DNA of 64,000 nucleotides. Origin: Paenibacillus sp. 481. Lineage in GTDB: Bacteria > Bacillota > Bacilli > Paenibacillales > Paenibacillaceae. Positions 26,982 to 34,650 of this stretch are shown here, in pieces. The translations under genes were made by a program, and so were the position numbers. A model generated the notes under the pieces. It saw only the letters and a program-made list of their open reading frames with translations. It ran no database searches and was not told the DNA's origin. The stretch spans positions 4,109,501 to 4,173,500 of the forward strand of contig NZ_CP075175.1 in assembly GCF_021223605.1 (NCBI RefSeq). The letters are read 5' to 3'. Numbering within the stretch: position 1 is the stretch's first letter; each line of letters begins with the position of its first letter.

Positions 26982-28172
26982 TTATTTTCGGAGAGACTTT
27001 AAGCCCTCAGCGCGTTGTGAATACCAAGCTAGCGCTCCAAAGCCGAGCGAGGCTGCCAAGGCGAACATCGTGCTGGTGTAATAAACCACATCCTTACCAT
27101 ACGCTTGCATGAGAACGCCCCCGATCGTTCCGCTTAGCAAGCCCGCGATGCTGGACCAAACAATCGTATACACAGCCATGCCTGTGGAACGATATTCGTC
27201 AGGAATAACACGGCTAAGGTAACGAATCGCGACAAAGAAAAAAATGCCGAACGATACGCTATGCAGCACTTGTGTAGACAACATCCATATTGGGTCTTGC
27301 AGCACGGCGAGGAGCAGAAAGCGAATCGTAAACATCAAGCAGGAAAATGCGAGCAGCGGCAGTTCCTTAAACCGATCGCCATACGCGCTTAATAAGAAAA
27401 AGATTGGGATTTCGCTAACAGCAGACAGCATCCATGCCAAGCCGACGAGTGATTCGTTAGCGCCAAGCTCAATCAATGCCAATCCCAGAAACGCCTCGTT
27501 CAAACGGTGAGCGATTGCTAACAGCAGCACGAATAGGAAGAACAACACGACTTCACGCTGTTTCAGTACCTTCCATAGTCCGCCAAACTCCATTTTTTTC
27601 ACTGTCGTCTGTTTGGCTTTCTTGTCCGTTAACCGAAAAGCGAGCAGCAGCGAGACTGTACCTAAGGCAATGACGACCCATACGCTATATTGTGCGCCTA
27701 TGGAGCCCAACACAAAGCCAAATACGAGGCCGGATACGGCAAAGCCGATCGATCCGAACACGCGAATGCTAATGAAGCTTTTACCCTCTGCTTCTGCGGT
27801 AACGATTGCGAAGCTATCCAATAAAGGGAAGATAGGAAAGTAAAAGAAGTAGAAGGCGATTAGCAAGCTTGATACTGCGGCAAATGATGTTATTTGGCTC
27901 AAAGCAAGCGATATAATCAGATATCCAATTAATAGTACGATGATGACCTTTTTCAACGTCCTTAGCTTATCACTTGCAACGCCCCAGAATAGATTGGATA
28001 CGATTGAGACTAGTGGACCGACTGAATATAACAATCCAATTTGCACACTATTAAAGCCTAAAGATTTGTAATACAGCGGAAAATAAGACACGACAATAGA
28101 AGCAATCATGAAGACGGTAAACACAAACGCGCGAAGCCAATTGGCTTCATGATGACTTGTGTAATTTGACAT
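26982..28172 (-). CDS. MFS transporter (MFS_1-like, LacY/HcaT-type)
   Basis: 396 residues with about 12 membrane helices. YKSLGFNSVQIGLLYSVGPLVS and NLFWGVASDKL near the N-terminus are typical of the MFS_1-like group (3-phenylpropionate or nucleoside transporter-like). The start at 28172 follows AAGGAG; an in-frame ATG at 28199 is without a site. The substrate cannot be predicted. Divergent from the 105-residue gene at 28475. Confidence 0.88.
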   Translation of the reverse strand: MSNYTSHHEANWLRAFVFTVFMIASIVVSYFPLYYKSLGFNSVQIGLLYSVGPLVSIVSNLFWGVASDKLRTLKKVIIVLLIGYLIISLALSQITSFAAVSSLLIAFYFFYFPIFPLLDSFAIVTAEAEGKSFISIRVFGSIGFAVSGLVFGFVLGSIGAQYSVWVVIALGTVSLLLAFRLTDKKAKQTTVKKMEFGGLWKVLKQREVVLFFLFVLLLAIAHRLNEAFLGLALIELGANESLVGLAWMLSAVSEIPIFFLLSAYGDRFKELPLLAFSCLMFTIRFLLLAVLQDPIWMLSTQVLHSVSFGIFFFVAIRYLSRVIPDEYRSTGMAVYTIVWSSIAGLLSGTIGGVLMQAYGKDVVYYTSTMFALAASLGFGALAWYSQRAEGLKSLRK

Positions 28173-28474
28173 TGTGCATAGCTCCTTTATGTAATTCATG
28201 CTGCAAAAACATCTTGATGGGGATAGAAATATAGGCTTAAAAATAGTTATATAAGCACCGCTAAGTATAGCATGTTCGCCTAGTAGGGAACAGTATTTCC
28301 CAGCTTATGCGTGAAATAGCGTTTACATCTTCAGCTGAGAGTGGTAAATTAACTCCAAAGTATGTTATCGGGCGTGTAGGGTATGAATTGTAGGTTGGAA
28401 CGTCGGGACATTTTGACGTTTAGGTTGGACGTCGTGATGATGAAGTAGGAGTACGGAATGAAAGGATGAGCTTC
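28173..28474. other. Intergenic region between divergent genes
   Basis: About 300 bp between the MFS gene and the small gene at 28475. I see no ORF with a ribosome site and no strong hairpin; it should contain both promoters. A GACGTTTAGGTTGGACGTCGTGATGATGAAG stretch just before 28475 has short imperfect repeats only (28405-28447). Confidence 0.5.
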
Positions 28475-28792
28475 ATGAGGAGCTTTTACTTCGTACGGGA
28501 TAAGCGGTTAGGCATTGATGTCCCTGTGATGGATGGACAGTGGGAAGATGTGCCGTGGGAAGAGCGTGCGGATATTTTAATGCGTTGGGAAGAAATACGA
28601 GGCCGCATTCCTGACCGTATTCAGGAGCTTGAGCGGATGATTGTCGTCAAGCAAGCCGCATTGTATGAGGAAGAGCATTTCGAAACATCCTGTAAAATTA
28701 ATTATGAAATAGCGGAATTAGCAAGTATGATTAACGATTTACATTTATGGTATCGTTTGCACCAAGAATTCGATTCCAAGATTCACCATTAA
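28475..28792 (+). CDS. Small acidic protein of unknown function
   Basis: 105 residues, soluble, mainly helical by composition, with a Trp-rich WEDVPWEERADILMRWEEI stretch near residue 25 and a long C-terminal helix. The start at 28475 is preceded by GAAAGG nine bases away; ATG 28466 is adjacent to that site and less likely. It lies 127 bp before the YtpB-like gene on the same strand. Family not recognised. Confidence 0.6.
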   Translation: MRSFYFVRDKRLGIDVPVMDGQWEDVPWEERADILMRWEEIRGRIPDRIQELERMIVVKQAALYEEEHFETSCKINYEIAELASMINDLHLWYRLHQEFDSKIHH

Positions 28793-28919
28793 AAAAGGTT
28801 GGCTTAGATGGTTTGTGCAAAGTGTCACTTCGTAATATAATTATATCGGCTTTAATGAGATTATCGGCTAAAATGAGTACAGGTCCCAGCAAGATCGACT
28901 TGGAGATCGGAGGCTTTCC

Positions 28920-29996
28920 TTGAATCGGCAGCGTTGTACGACATCCCCACAAGGGCCGGTACGACTAATGTACCGCGTATACAAATTTATATTGCCTGAA
29001 GTCCGGTCAGCGTTAGCGAAATGGCGCGCTCGAGCGGAACTTATTCCTAACGAGGAACTGCGCAAGCAGGCGTTAGCCAGCATTGCGACCAAACAGTTCC
29101 ACTGCGAGGGCGGAGCTGTATATGCGTCTGTCCGACTGGACAAGCGTGATGTGCTCATTCCGCTCATTGTGGCATTTCAGACGATTAGCGATTATTTGGA
29201 CAATTTGTGCGACCGGAGTACGTCGCTGGATGCGGATGACTTCCGTTTACTGCATCAATCGATGTTGGATGCGGTGCAGCCAGAGCTGCCGATGCGCGAT
29301 TATTACGCGTTGCGGGAAGATAAGGATGACGGGGACTATTTGCGTGCTTTAGTGCAAACATGCCGCGATTGCATCCAGCAACTCCCCGGATATGCGTCAG
29401 CGCAAAGCGAAATCGTGAATTTGGTAAGTCTTTATTCCGATTTGCAAGTGCACAAGCATATTCGCAAAGAACGGCGAGAACCTGCCTTGCTTGCATGGTG
29501 GGAGCAGCATGCTGCAGACTTTCCAGACATCGGTTGGAATGAGTTTGCTGCAGCAACAGGCTCTACTTTGGGTGTATTCCAATTATTCCTGTCTGCCTGC
29601 GATGAACGGCTTACTGTTGCCGAAACTTTGGCGATTAAACATGCTTATTTTCCGTACGTGTGCGGTCTTCATATTTTGCTCGATTATTTAATCGATCAGG
29701 AAGAAGACCGAGCTGGGGGCGATTTGAATTTCTGTAATTATTACGATGGGGAAGCGACGGTTATACAAAGAATCGGCCGTTTTGCTGACGAGGCGATAGC
29801 TCGAGTGAGCTCGCTACCTAATGGGCGTTTTCATCGTATGATTATAGAAGGGCTGCTCGCCTTGTATTTGTCAGACCCGAAAGTTAGCGAGCAAGGAGAG
29901 GTTCGCAACGTATCTAAACGTCTGATGAAGAACAGTCCGCTCATGCGGTTGTTTTTCTGGCTAAACAGTCGTTGGATACGCAAACATATGTATTGA
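28920..29996 (+). CDS. YtpB-like tetraprenyl-beta-curcumene synthase (DUF2600)
   Basis: 358 residues, all-helical. The DYLDNLCD motif near residue 90 and DYLIDQEEDRAGG near 254 are the Asp-rich metal-binding motifs of the DUF2600 family, whose Bacillus subtilis member YtpB cyclises a C35 prenyl diphosphate to tetraprenyl-beta-curcumene, a precursor of sesquarterpenes linked to spores. The start is TTG at 28920, six bases after GGAGG. It is followed by pfkA after 23 bp, so they may be co-transcribed. Confidence 0.85.
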   Translation: MNRQRCTTSPQGPVRLMYRVYKFILPEVRSALAKWRARAELIPNEELRKQALASIATKQFHCEGGAVYASVRLDKRDVLIPLIVAFQTISDYLDNLCDRSTSLDADDFRLLHQSMLDAVQPELPMRDYYALREDKDDGDYLRALVQTCRDCIQQLPGYASAQSEIVNLVSLYSDLQVHKHIRKERREPALLAWWEQHAADFPDIGWNEFAAATGSTLGVFQLFLSACDERLTVAETLAIKHAYFPYVCGLHILLDYLIDQEEDRAGGDLNFCNYYDGEATVIQRIGRFADEAIARVSSLPNGRFHRMIIEGLLALYLSDPKVSEQGEVRNVSKRLMKNSPLMRLFFWLNSRWIRKHMY

Positions 29997-30019
29997 TAGG
30001 ATAGAGGGAGGAAACTTAC

Positions 30020-30991
30020 ATGACTGCAGTAAAAAAGATAGCCGTACTTACAAGCGGCGGAGATTCCCAGGGGATGAACGCAGCCGTGCGTGCGGTTGTT
30101 CGTACAGCGTTATTCCACGGTCTTGAGGTTTATGGTGTTCAGCGTGGTTACCAAGGACTTTTGAACAATGACTTGCGCAAAATGGACATTCGTAGCGTAG
30201 GTGACATCATTCAACGCGGGGGTACGATTTTGCAATCGGCTCGTTGCCAAGAGTTCCGTACACCAGAGGGTCAGGAAAAAGGTGCAGAAATTTTGCGCTC
30301 CCATGGCATCGACGGTTTGATCGTAATTGGTGGCGACGGTTCTTACCAAGGCGCTAATAAACTAAGCAAACTAGGCATTAAGACGATGGGCTTGCCTGGT
30401 ACAATCGATAACGATATTGCATTTACTGATTTCACAATCGGTTTTGATACAGCGGTAAGCGTTGTTGTTGACGCAGTTAACAAATTGCGTGACACGATGA
30501 GTTCCCACGAACGCTCCTCGGTCGTAGAAGTAATGGGCCGTCATTGTGGCGACATTGCACTTTATGCAGGTTTGGCAAGTGGTGCAGAGTCGATTCTCGT
30601 GCCGGAAGTTCCATTCAGCATTGATGATGTTGCGAACCGTATGCGCGAGAATTTCGAATGCGGCAAGCGTCACAGTATTGTTATCGTGGCTGAAGGCGTT
30701 GGTAAAGGCGAAGACATCGTTAACGGCATCATTGAACGCTGTCCGACTGTAGAGCCACGTGTTACGGTTCTTGGCCACATTCAGCGTGGCGGCGCACCGA
30801 CTGCGATTGACCGCATCTTGGCAAGCCGCTTAGGTGACTTTGCAGTCCGTCGCTTGATGGAAGGCGATTCCGGCAAAGGCTGCGGAATTATTAAAGGCGA
30901 ACTCGTTGCGACTGATATCGATCTCGTCGTGAATACGAAAAAGGAATTCAATACGGAATTGTACGAATTAGCAAATCGTTTGTCTCAGTAA
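30020..30991 (+). CDS. pfkA: ATP-dependent 6-phosphofructokinase
   Basis: 323 residues. It phosphorylates fructose 6-phosphate to the 1,6-bisphosphate in glycolysis. Visible sites: the ATP loop GGDS near residue 14, GGDGSY near 104, catalytic PGTIDND (125-131, Asp129 being the base) and GHIQRGG near 252. One oddity: the first loop reads GGDSQGMN where most bacterial enzymes have GGDSPGMN or GGDAPGMN. GGDG rather than GGED after position 103 indicates ATP as donor. Codon use is that of a highly expressed gene. A clear terminator follows. Confidence 0.97.
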   Translation: MTAVKKIAVLTSGGDSQGMNAAVRAVVRTALFHGLEVYGVQRGYQGLLNNDLRKMDIRSVGDIIQRGGTILQSARCQEFRTPEGQEKGAEILRSHGIDGLIVIGGDGSYQGANKLSKLGIKTMGLPGTIDNDIAFTDFTIGFDTAVSVVVDAVNKLRDTMSSHERSSVVEVMGRHCGDIALYAGLASGAESILVPEVPFSIDDVANRMRENFECGKRHSIVIVAEGVGKGEDIVNGIIERCPTVEPRVTVLGHIQRGGAPTAIDRILASRLGDFAVRRLMEGDSGKGCGIIKGELVATDIDLVVNTKKEFNTELYELANRLSQ

Positions 30992-31026
30992 TAAGACAAC
31001 GACCGACGTGGATTCGTTCATATAGA

Positions 31027-31060
31027 GAAGCCCATCGAGCTAAGTTCGGTGGGCTTTTTT
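31027..31060 (+). terminator. Terminator after pfkA
   Basis: AAGCCCA..CG pairs with CGGTGGGCTT over a short loop, followed by six T. Confidence 0.85.
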
Positions 31061-31311
31061 GCATGCACATTTGCATGCGAAAGTGGTATAAATCACTGCC
31101 CTCAAATCATATTTATGACAAAATTGTTTATTTATCTCTCTCGTTTTGATAAAATAGTTTTCGATAAAGCTTATGGCTTTGGCTATAAGTGCCTCACATG
31201 TGTTTCAAATAGAATACTAGAGTAGAACAGAATGGGGGTGTAGCTCCTTAGCAGTCGCGATGGAAGGAATGATTTTGGTTTCTATTCTTTTATTTTATGG
31301 AGGTAAATAAC
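31061..31311 (+). other. Promoter and leader region of the secreted protease
   Basis: About 250 bp without a gene. AT-rich stretch at 31110-31165 with TTGATAAAATAG looks like a promoter region for the subtilase downstream, but no -35/-10 pair is good enough to call. Two GCATGC copies at 31061 and 31074 form a short inverted repeat. Confidence 0.4.
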
Positions 31312-33333
31312 ATGAGAAAAAAGATTATGGTCGTGTTGTCCGCAGCTGTCTGCTTAAGTCTGCTAATGTCAGTCAGCCCGTACTCAGCTAGCGCTAATAA
31401 TGGAAACGGAAATACAGGCAGATATGTAAATGGTAACCCGAACGCGAATACAAATGTTAATGCTAGTCCTAGTGACGCTCAGCGCTTTTTACATCTGAAG
31501 GGGGGCAACGTTGATTTAAAAACTTCCCCATCATTGGAAAATCAAACATTCGATGCATCCTCAAACAAACGCTCACTGTACATTGTTCAATTCAAAGATG
31601 TCATTACAGAGAAATCCAAGCAAGTATTAACCGCTGCTGGTGCAGAAGTGGGCGATTACGTGCCTGACTTTGCCTACTTAGTCCGAATAAATGGCGAACA
31701 AGCACAGCAAATTGCCTCCAGCGAGCTCGTATACGGTGTGACACCATATCAAGCCGATTGGAAAGGATTTAACTCGTTATCAGAATACGAGACACTAACA
31801 ACTGTGCCAGACACCTACATTATTACCGTCTTCAAAGGAAGCGCAACTTCCATCACCTCTACACTCAACACACAAGCAACCACCAACATTAAAGTAATCG
31901 GCGATTCGATTGAAGCCAAACTGACCACTGAGCAATTGCAGCAACTACTACAGCACGAAGATGTCCTTTTTATAGAACCTAAACTTATTTATGATGCAGA
32001 TAATGATTTTGTGACCGGACAATTGAAAGCATCGTCGCCAAACGGATTATGGAGCCGTGGATTAACCGGCACTGGGCAAGTTGTCGGTGTTGCCGATAGT
32101 GGTCTTGATACAGGTAACGAGGCTACATTACATCGCGATTTTACGGGGAAATTGCATACCACACCGATTGACTATGGTGGGGACAATGATTGGTCTGACC
32201 CGAATGGACATGGCACACACGTCGCAGGGACAGTATTAGGGATCGGTACGGAATCCAATGGAAAATACAAAGGAGTTGCTCACGGAGCTAAGCTGGTGTT
32301 TCAATCTTTGCAATGCGCCGATGGCAACGGATTTTGCTATACCGATATTAGAGACATTTTCCGTGATGCACAGCAAGCGGGTGCTAGTATCCATACCAAC
32401 TCATGGAGCGGTCGTGTCAATGAATACAATTCCAATGCCGTTAAAACAGATGAGTTTTTAGCGCAAAATAAATCGTTTACGATTTTGTTCTCTGCTGGAA
32501 ATCGTGGACCAGCCAACGACACTGTCAATACGCCAAGTGGAGCGAAAAACGTGCTGACAGTCGGCAATTTGCTGAAGTCCAACCCGAATACGATCCGTTC
32601 TTCATCCAGCCGCGGCAACACGTCAGACGGCCGGATTAAGCCTGATGTGGTCGCAACAGGATCAGACATCATATCGGCTCGCTCATCTGTATCTAGCAAT
32701 ACCCCGAGCCCAAATGAGTTCTACACACGGAAATCGGGTACTTCGATGTCTACGCCAGCTGTGGCAGGCGCAGCCACACTCGTACGTCAATTTTATACGA
32801 CAAATAAAAATATAACACCTTCTTCTGCACTGATTAAAGGTACACTCATTAACGGTGCGCAAGATGTTGGCTATGGCTGGGGCAGCCGCGAGACGGGCTG
32901 GGGACGCGTCGATTTGGAAGCATCCTTGTTCCCGACCAACAATCGCAAAGTTGAGTTCGTCGATCAGGCGATCGGGCTTGGTACAGGGGAATCAAGCACA
33001 CACCAAGTAACGGTTCAAGCTGGACAGCCGCTCAAAATTTCGACGGTGTGGACGGACCATCAAGGAACAGAATTAGCGGCAAAAGCATTAGTGAACGACC
33101 TTGATATTGAAGTGAAAGCTCCGGATGGTCAAGTGTTTAAAGGGAACTGCTTTGTGAGCAACGCAGCCAGCACCTCATGTGCGTCTGCCGATCGCCTCAA
33201 TAATGTAGAAAATGTGTATATCCCTACACCGCAAGCGGGAACGTATACCGTCACGATCAAAGGTTTCAATGTGCCTCAATCGAAGCAGCCATATGCACTT
33301 GTCGTTTCCGGTCATCAATTGACATTGCAATAA
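31312..33333 (+). CDS. Secreted subtilisin-like serine protease (S8, KP-43-like)
   Basis: 673 residues. A signal peptide (MRKKI basic end, hydrophobic core, cleavage near SASA/NN about residue 29) is followed by an Asn-rich stretch, a propeptide-like region, and the S8 domain: Asp in VADSGLD (near 262), His in GHGTHVAG (near 300), oxyanion Asn in SAGNRGP (near 395) and Ser in GTSMSTPAVAG (near 477). A C-terminal beta domain (about 545-673) resembles that of KP-43-type proteases. The start at 31312 has GGAGG ten bases upstream. Secreted, probably for protein breakdown; it sits near a secreted chitinase. Confidence 0.93.
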   Translation: MRKKIMVVLSAAVCLSLLMSVSPYSASANNGNGNTGRYVNGNPNANTNVNASPSDAQRFLHLKGGNVDLKTSPSLENQTFDASSNKRSLYIVQFKDVITEKSKQVLTAAGAEVGDYVPDFAYLVRINGEQAQQIASSELVYGVTPYQADWKGFNSLSEYETLTTVPDTYIITVFKGSATSITSTLNTQATTNIKVIGDSIEAKLTTEQLQQLLQHEDVLFIEPKLIYDADNDFVTGQLKASSPNGLWSRGLTGTGQVVGVADSGLDTGNEATLHRDFTGKLHTTPIDYGGDNDWSDPNGHGTHVAGTVLGIGTESNGKYKGVAHGAKLVFQSLQCADGNGFCYTDIRDIFRDAQQAGASIHTNSWSGRVNEYNSNAVKTDEFLAQNKSFTILFSAGNRGPANDTVNTPSGAKNVLTVGNLLKSNPNTIRSSSSRGNTSDGRIKPDVVATGSDIISARSSVSSNTPSPNEFYTRKSGTSMSTPAVAGAATLVRQFYTTNKNITPSSALIKGTLINGAQDVGYGWGSRETGWGRVDLEASLFPTNNRKVEFVDQAIGLGTGESSTHQVTVQAGQPLKISTVWTDHQGTELAAKALVNDLDIEVKAPDGQVFKGNCFVSNAASTSCASADRLNNVENVYIPTPQAGTYTVTIKGFNVPQSKQPYALVVSGHQLTLQ

Positions 33334-33354
33334 CGTTCGAAGTGAAATTATCGC

Positions 33355-33383
33355 TTGACGCTCCTTGCTATGTTTTGTATTAT
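33355..33383 (+). promoter_or_regulatory. Sigma-A-like promoter for the FMN reductase
   Basis: TTGACG and TATTAT are separated by exactly 17 bases. The predicted start of transcription near 33390 leaves a leader of about 135 bases before the reductase ATG. Confidence 0.65.
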
Positions 33384-33393
33384 TTCGGCAAGG

Positions 33394-33495
33394 GAGACCA
33401 AGGACATGTTCGTATACCGAATGGAAGCACGCCCATCATCAGACATGACTACGACATCATATACGGTATGATTACGGCTTGAGAACAATGGTCTC
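33394..33495 (+). promoter_or_regulatory. Structured leader with nested inverted repeats
   Basis: Two nested complementary pairs: GAGACCA (33394-33400) with TGGTCTC (33489-33495), and TATACCG (33413-33419) with CGGTATG (33464-33470, last pair G-U). They would fold the leader into a long two-part stem that encloses the small ORF at 33406-33471. I do not recognise a known riboswitch class. Confidence 0.4.
33406..33471 (+). CDS. Possible 21-residue leader peptide
   Basis: ATG at 33406 sits nine bases after an AAGGGAG ribosome site and reads 21 codons (start MFVYRMEARPSS, end SYTV) to a TGA inside the CGGTATG arm of the leader hairpin. Its position between a good promoter and the FMN reductase suggests a regulatory upstream ORF. 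No known attenuator composition (no run of one amino acid) is visible. Confidence 0.3.
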   Translation: MFVYRMEARPSSDMTTTSYTV

Positions 33496-33525
33496 ACTCT
33501 ATGAACAAAAGGAGAGAAACACATC

Positions 33526-34062
33526 ATGCGCGTTACGTTAATCGCCGGAAGCAATCGTAAACAAGCATCAACGACACAGCTCGTGCAATACATAGCTACA
33601 ATACTTCGCGACAAAGGCCATGAGGCAACAGTGATTGATTTGGCAGAAGTTCAGCTTCCCCTATATTGCCCAGACGGCAATGGAGACGATGCTAACGTAG
33701 CGAAGCTGAAAGATGCAGCATCAGCGGGAGAATTAATTGTGCTTGCGACGCCAGAATATCACGGCAGCATGTCCGGTGTACTGAAAAATGCTCTTGATTT
33801 CTTAGGCTTTGAGCATTTTGATAACAAAGTCGTATTGTTAGCTAGCTCTGCGGGCGGTGCAGTGGGGCTCCATTCGTTGACGCATATGCAGACCGTGATT
33901 CGTAACTTACACGGTATTTGCTGCCCAGAGTGGATTTCACTCGGTGGCGATGCTCGTCAATTTACAGAGTCAGGTGAGCCAGCTCAAGCTAATGTCATCC
34001 AGCGTGTGACCAAAACGGTAGACTACTTCCTCACACTTGCCGAGCGCACACGTAATATCTAG
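33526..34062 (+). CDS. NADPH-dependent FMN reductase (flavodoxin-like)
   Basis: 178 residues. The N-terminal VTLIAGSNRKQASTTQL phosphate loop and ATPEYHGSMSGVLKNALDFL motif (near residue 84) are diagnostic of NADPH-dependent FMN/azo reductases such as YhdA. It reduces flavin, azo dyes or quinones with NADPH. An AAAGGAG site precedes the ATG. Single-gene unit with the promoter and leader described above and a terminator at 34239. Confidence 0.92.
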   Translation: MRVTLIAGSNRKQASTTQLVQYIATILRDKGHEATVIDLAEVQLPLYCPDGNGDDANVAKLKDAASAGELIVLATPEYHGSMSGVLKNALDFLGFEHFDNKVVLLASSAGGAVGLHSLTHMQTVIRNLHGICCPEWISLGGDARQFTESGEPAQANVIQRVTKTVDYFLTLAERTRNI

Positions 34063-34238
34063 CATGAATGTTTAACTGCAACCACATGCATCCTTAAGCA
34101 TCCTTATGTAGTCTCGTAGGGCCTCAAAAGGTATGAATAACGAAATTATGTCTGAGGTTGTAGGTATAGAGGCCTAGCTTCAAATGCTATCTTTTAATCG
34201 TAGATTATTGTTATATCTTTGTTGTATCTTGTTATATC

Positions 34239-34268
34239 AGCCTATTCCGACGTGAATAGGCTTTTTTG
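34239..34268 (+). terminator. Intrinsic terminator downstream of the FMN reductase
   Basis: AGCCTATTC and GAATAGGCT form a 9-bp stem, loop CGACGT, followed by TTTTTTGTTG. Confidence 0.85.
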
Positions 34269-34650
34269 TTGTGTGAGTTATCCATAACTATCCAAATATC
34301 TACAAAACTCGTACTTATTTACCTTTTACCGTCAAGAAAATTAAGGTAAAGTAGGAAATAACTCTCGCACATTCGTCTATCATTGTCGTTTCTACTTGTT
34401 AGGGTCTCCCTACTGAGATAAGCGTCACCGTTTAATCTCAAAGTGAAAACGCTACAATTACTAGCGAACAAAATACTAGAATTGATCCAGCTAGATTACA
34501 TGCGCAGTTTGACATTGATTCAGATATGGAGTGACGAGAGCCACAGTTAATAGAAAGGAGGGATGAAGCTAAACAGCCTACTTTAGATTGCAGCTTAGGC
34601 TGCGATGTCCATTCGGACTTACGATAACGAAAAATGAGAGGAATGAAATA
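34269..34650 (+). other. Long leader/regulatory region of the chitinase
   Basis: About 380 bp with no convincing gene. TGAAAACGCTACA at 34444-34456 is a cre-like sequence lacking one base of the CcpA consensus. From 34535 to 34615 the strand can fold (for example AGCCTA with TAGGCT, and GCAGC-TTAG-GCTGC) and the order GGGATG-AAGCTA-GCCTAC recalls part of the class I c-di-GMP riboswitch, but the conserved GGCAAACC segment is absent. A GAGAGG ribosome site ends the region. Confidence 0.35.

Noticed and set aside
34535-34615. Class I c-di-GMP riboswitch as a firm feature
   Set aside because: Only part of the order of conserved blocks is present and the GGCAAACC core is missing, so it is kept as a low-interest lead, not a feature call.
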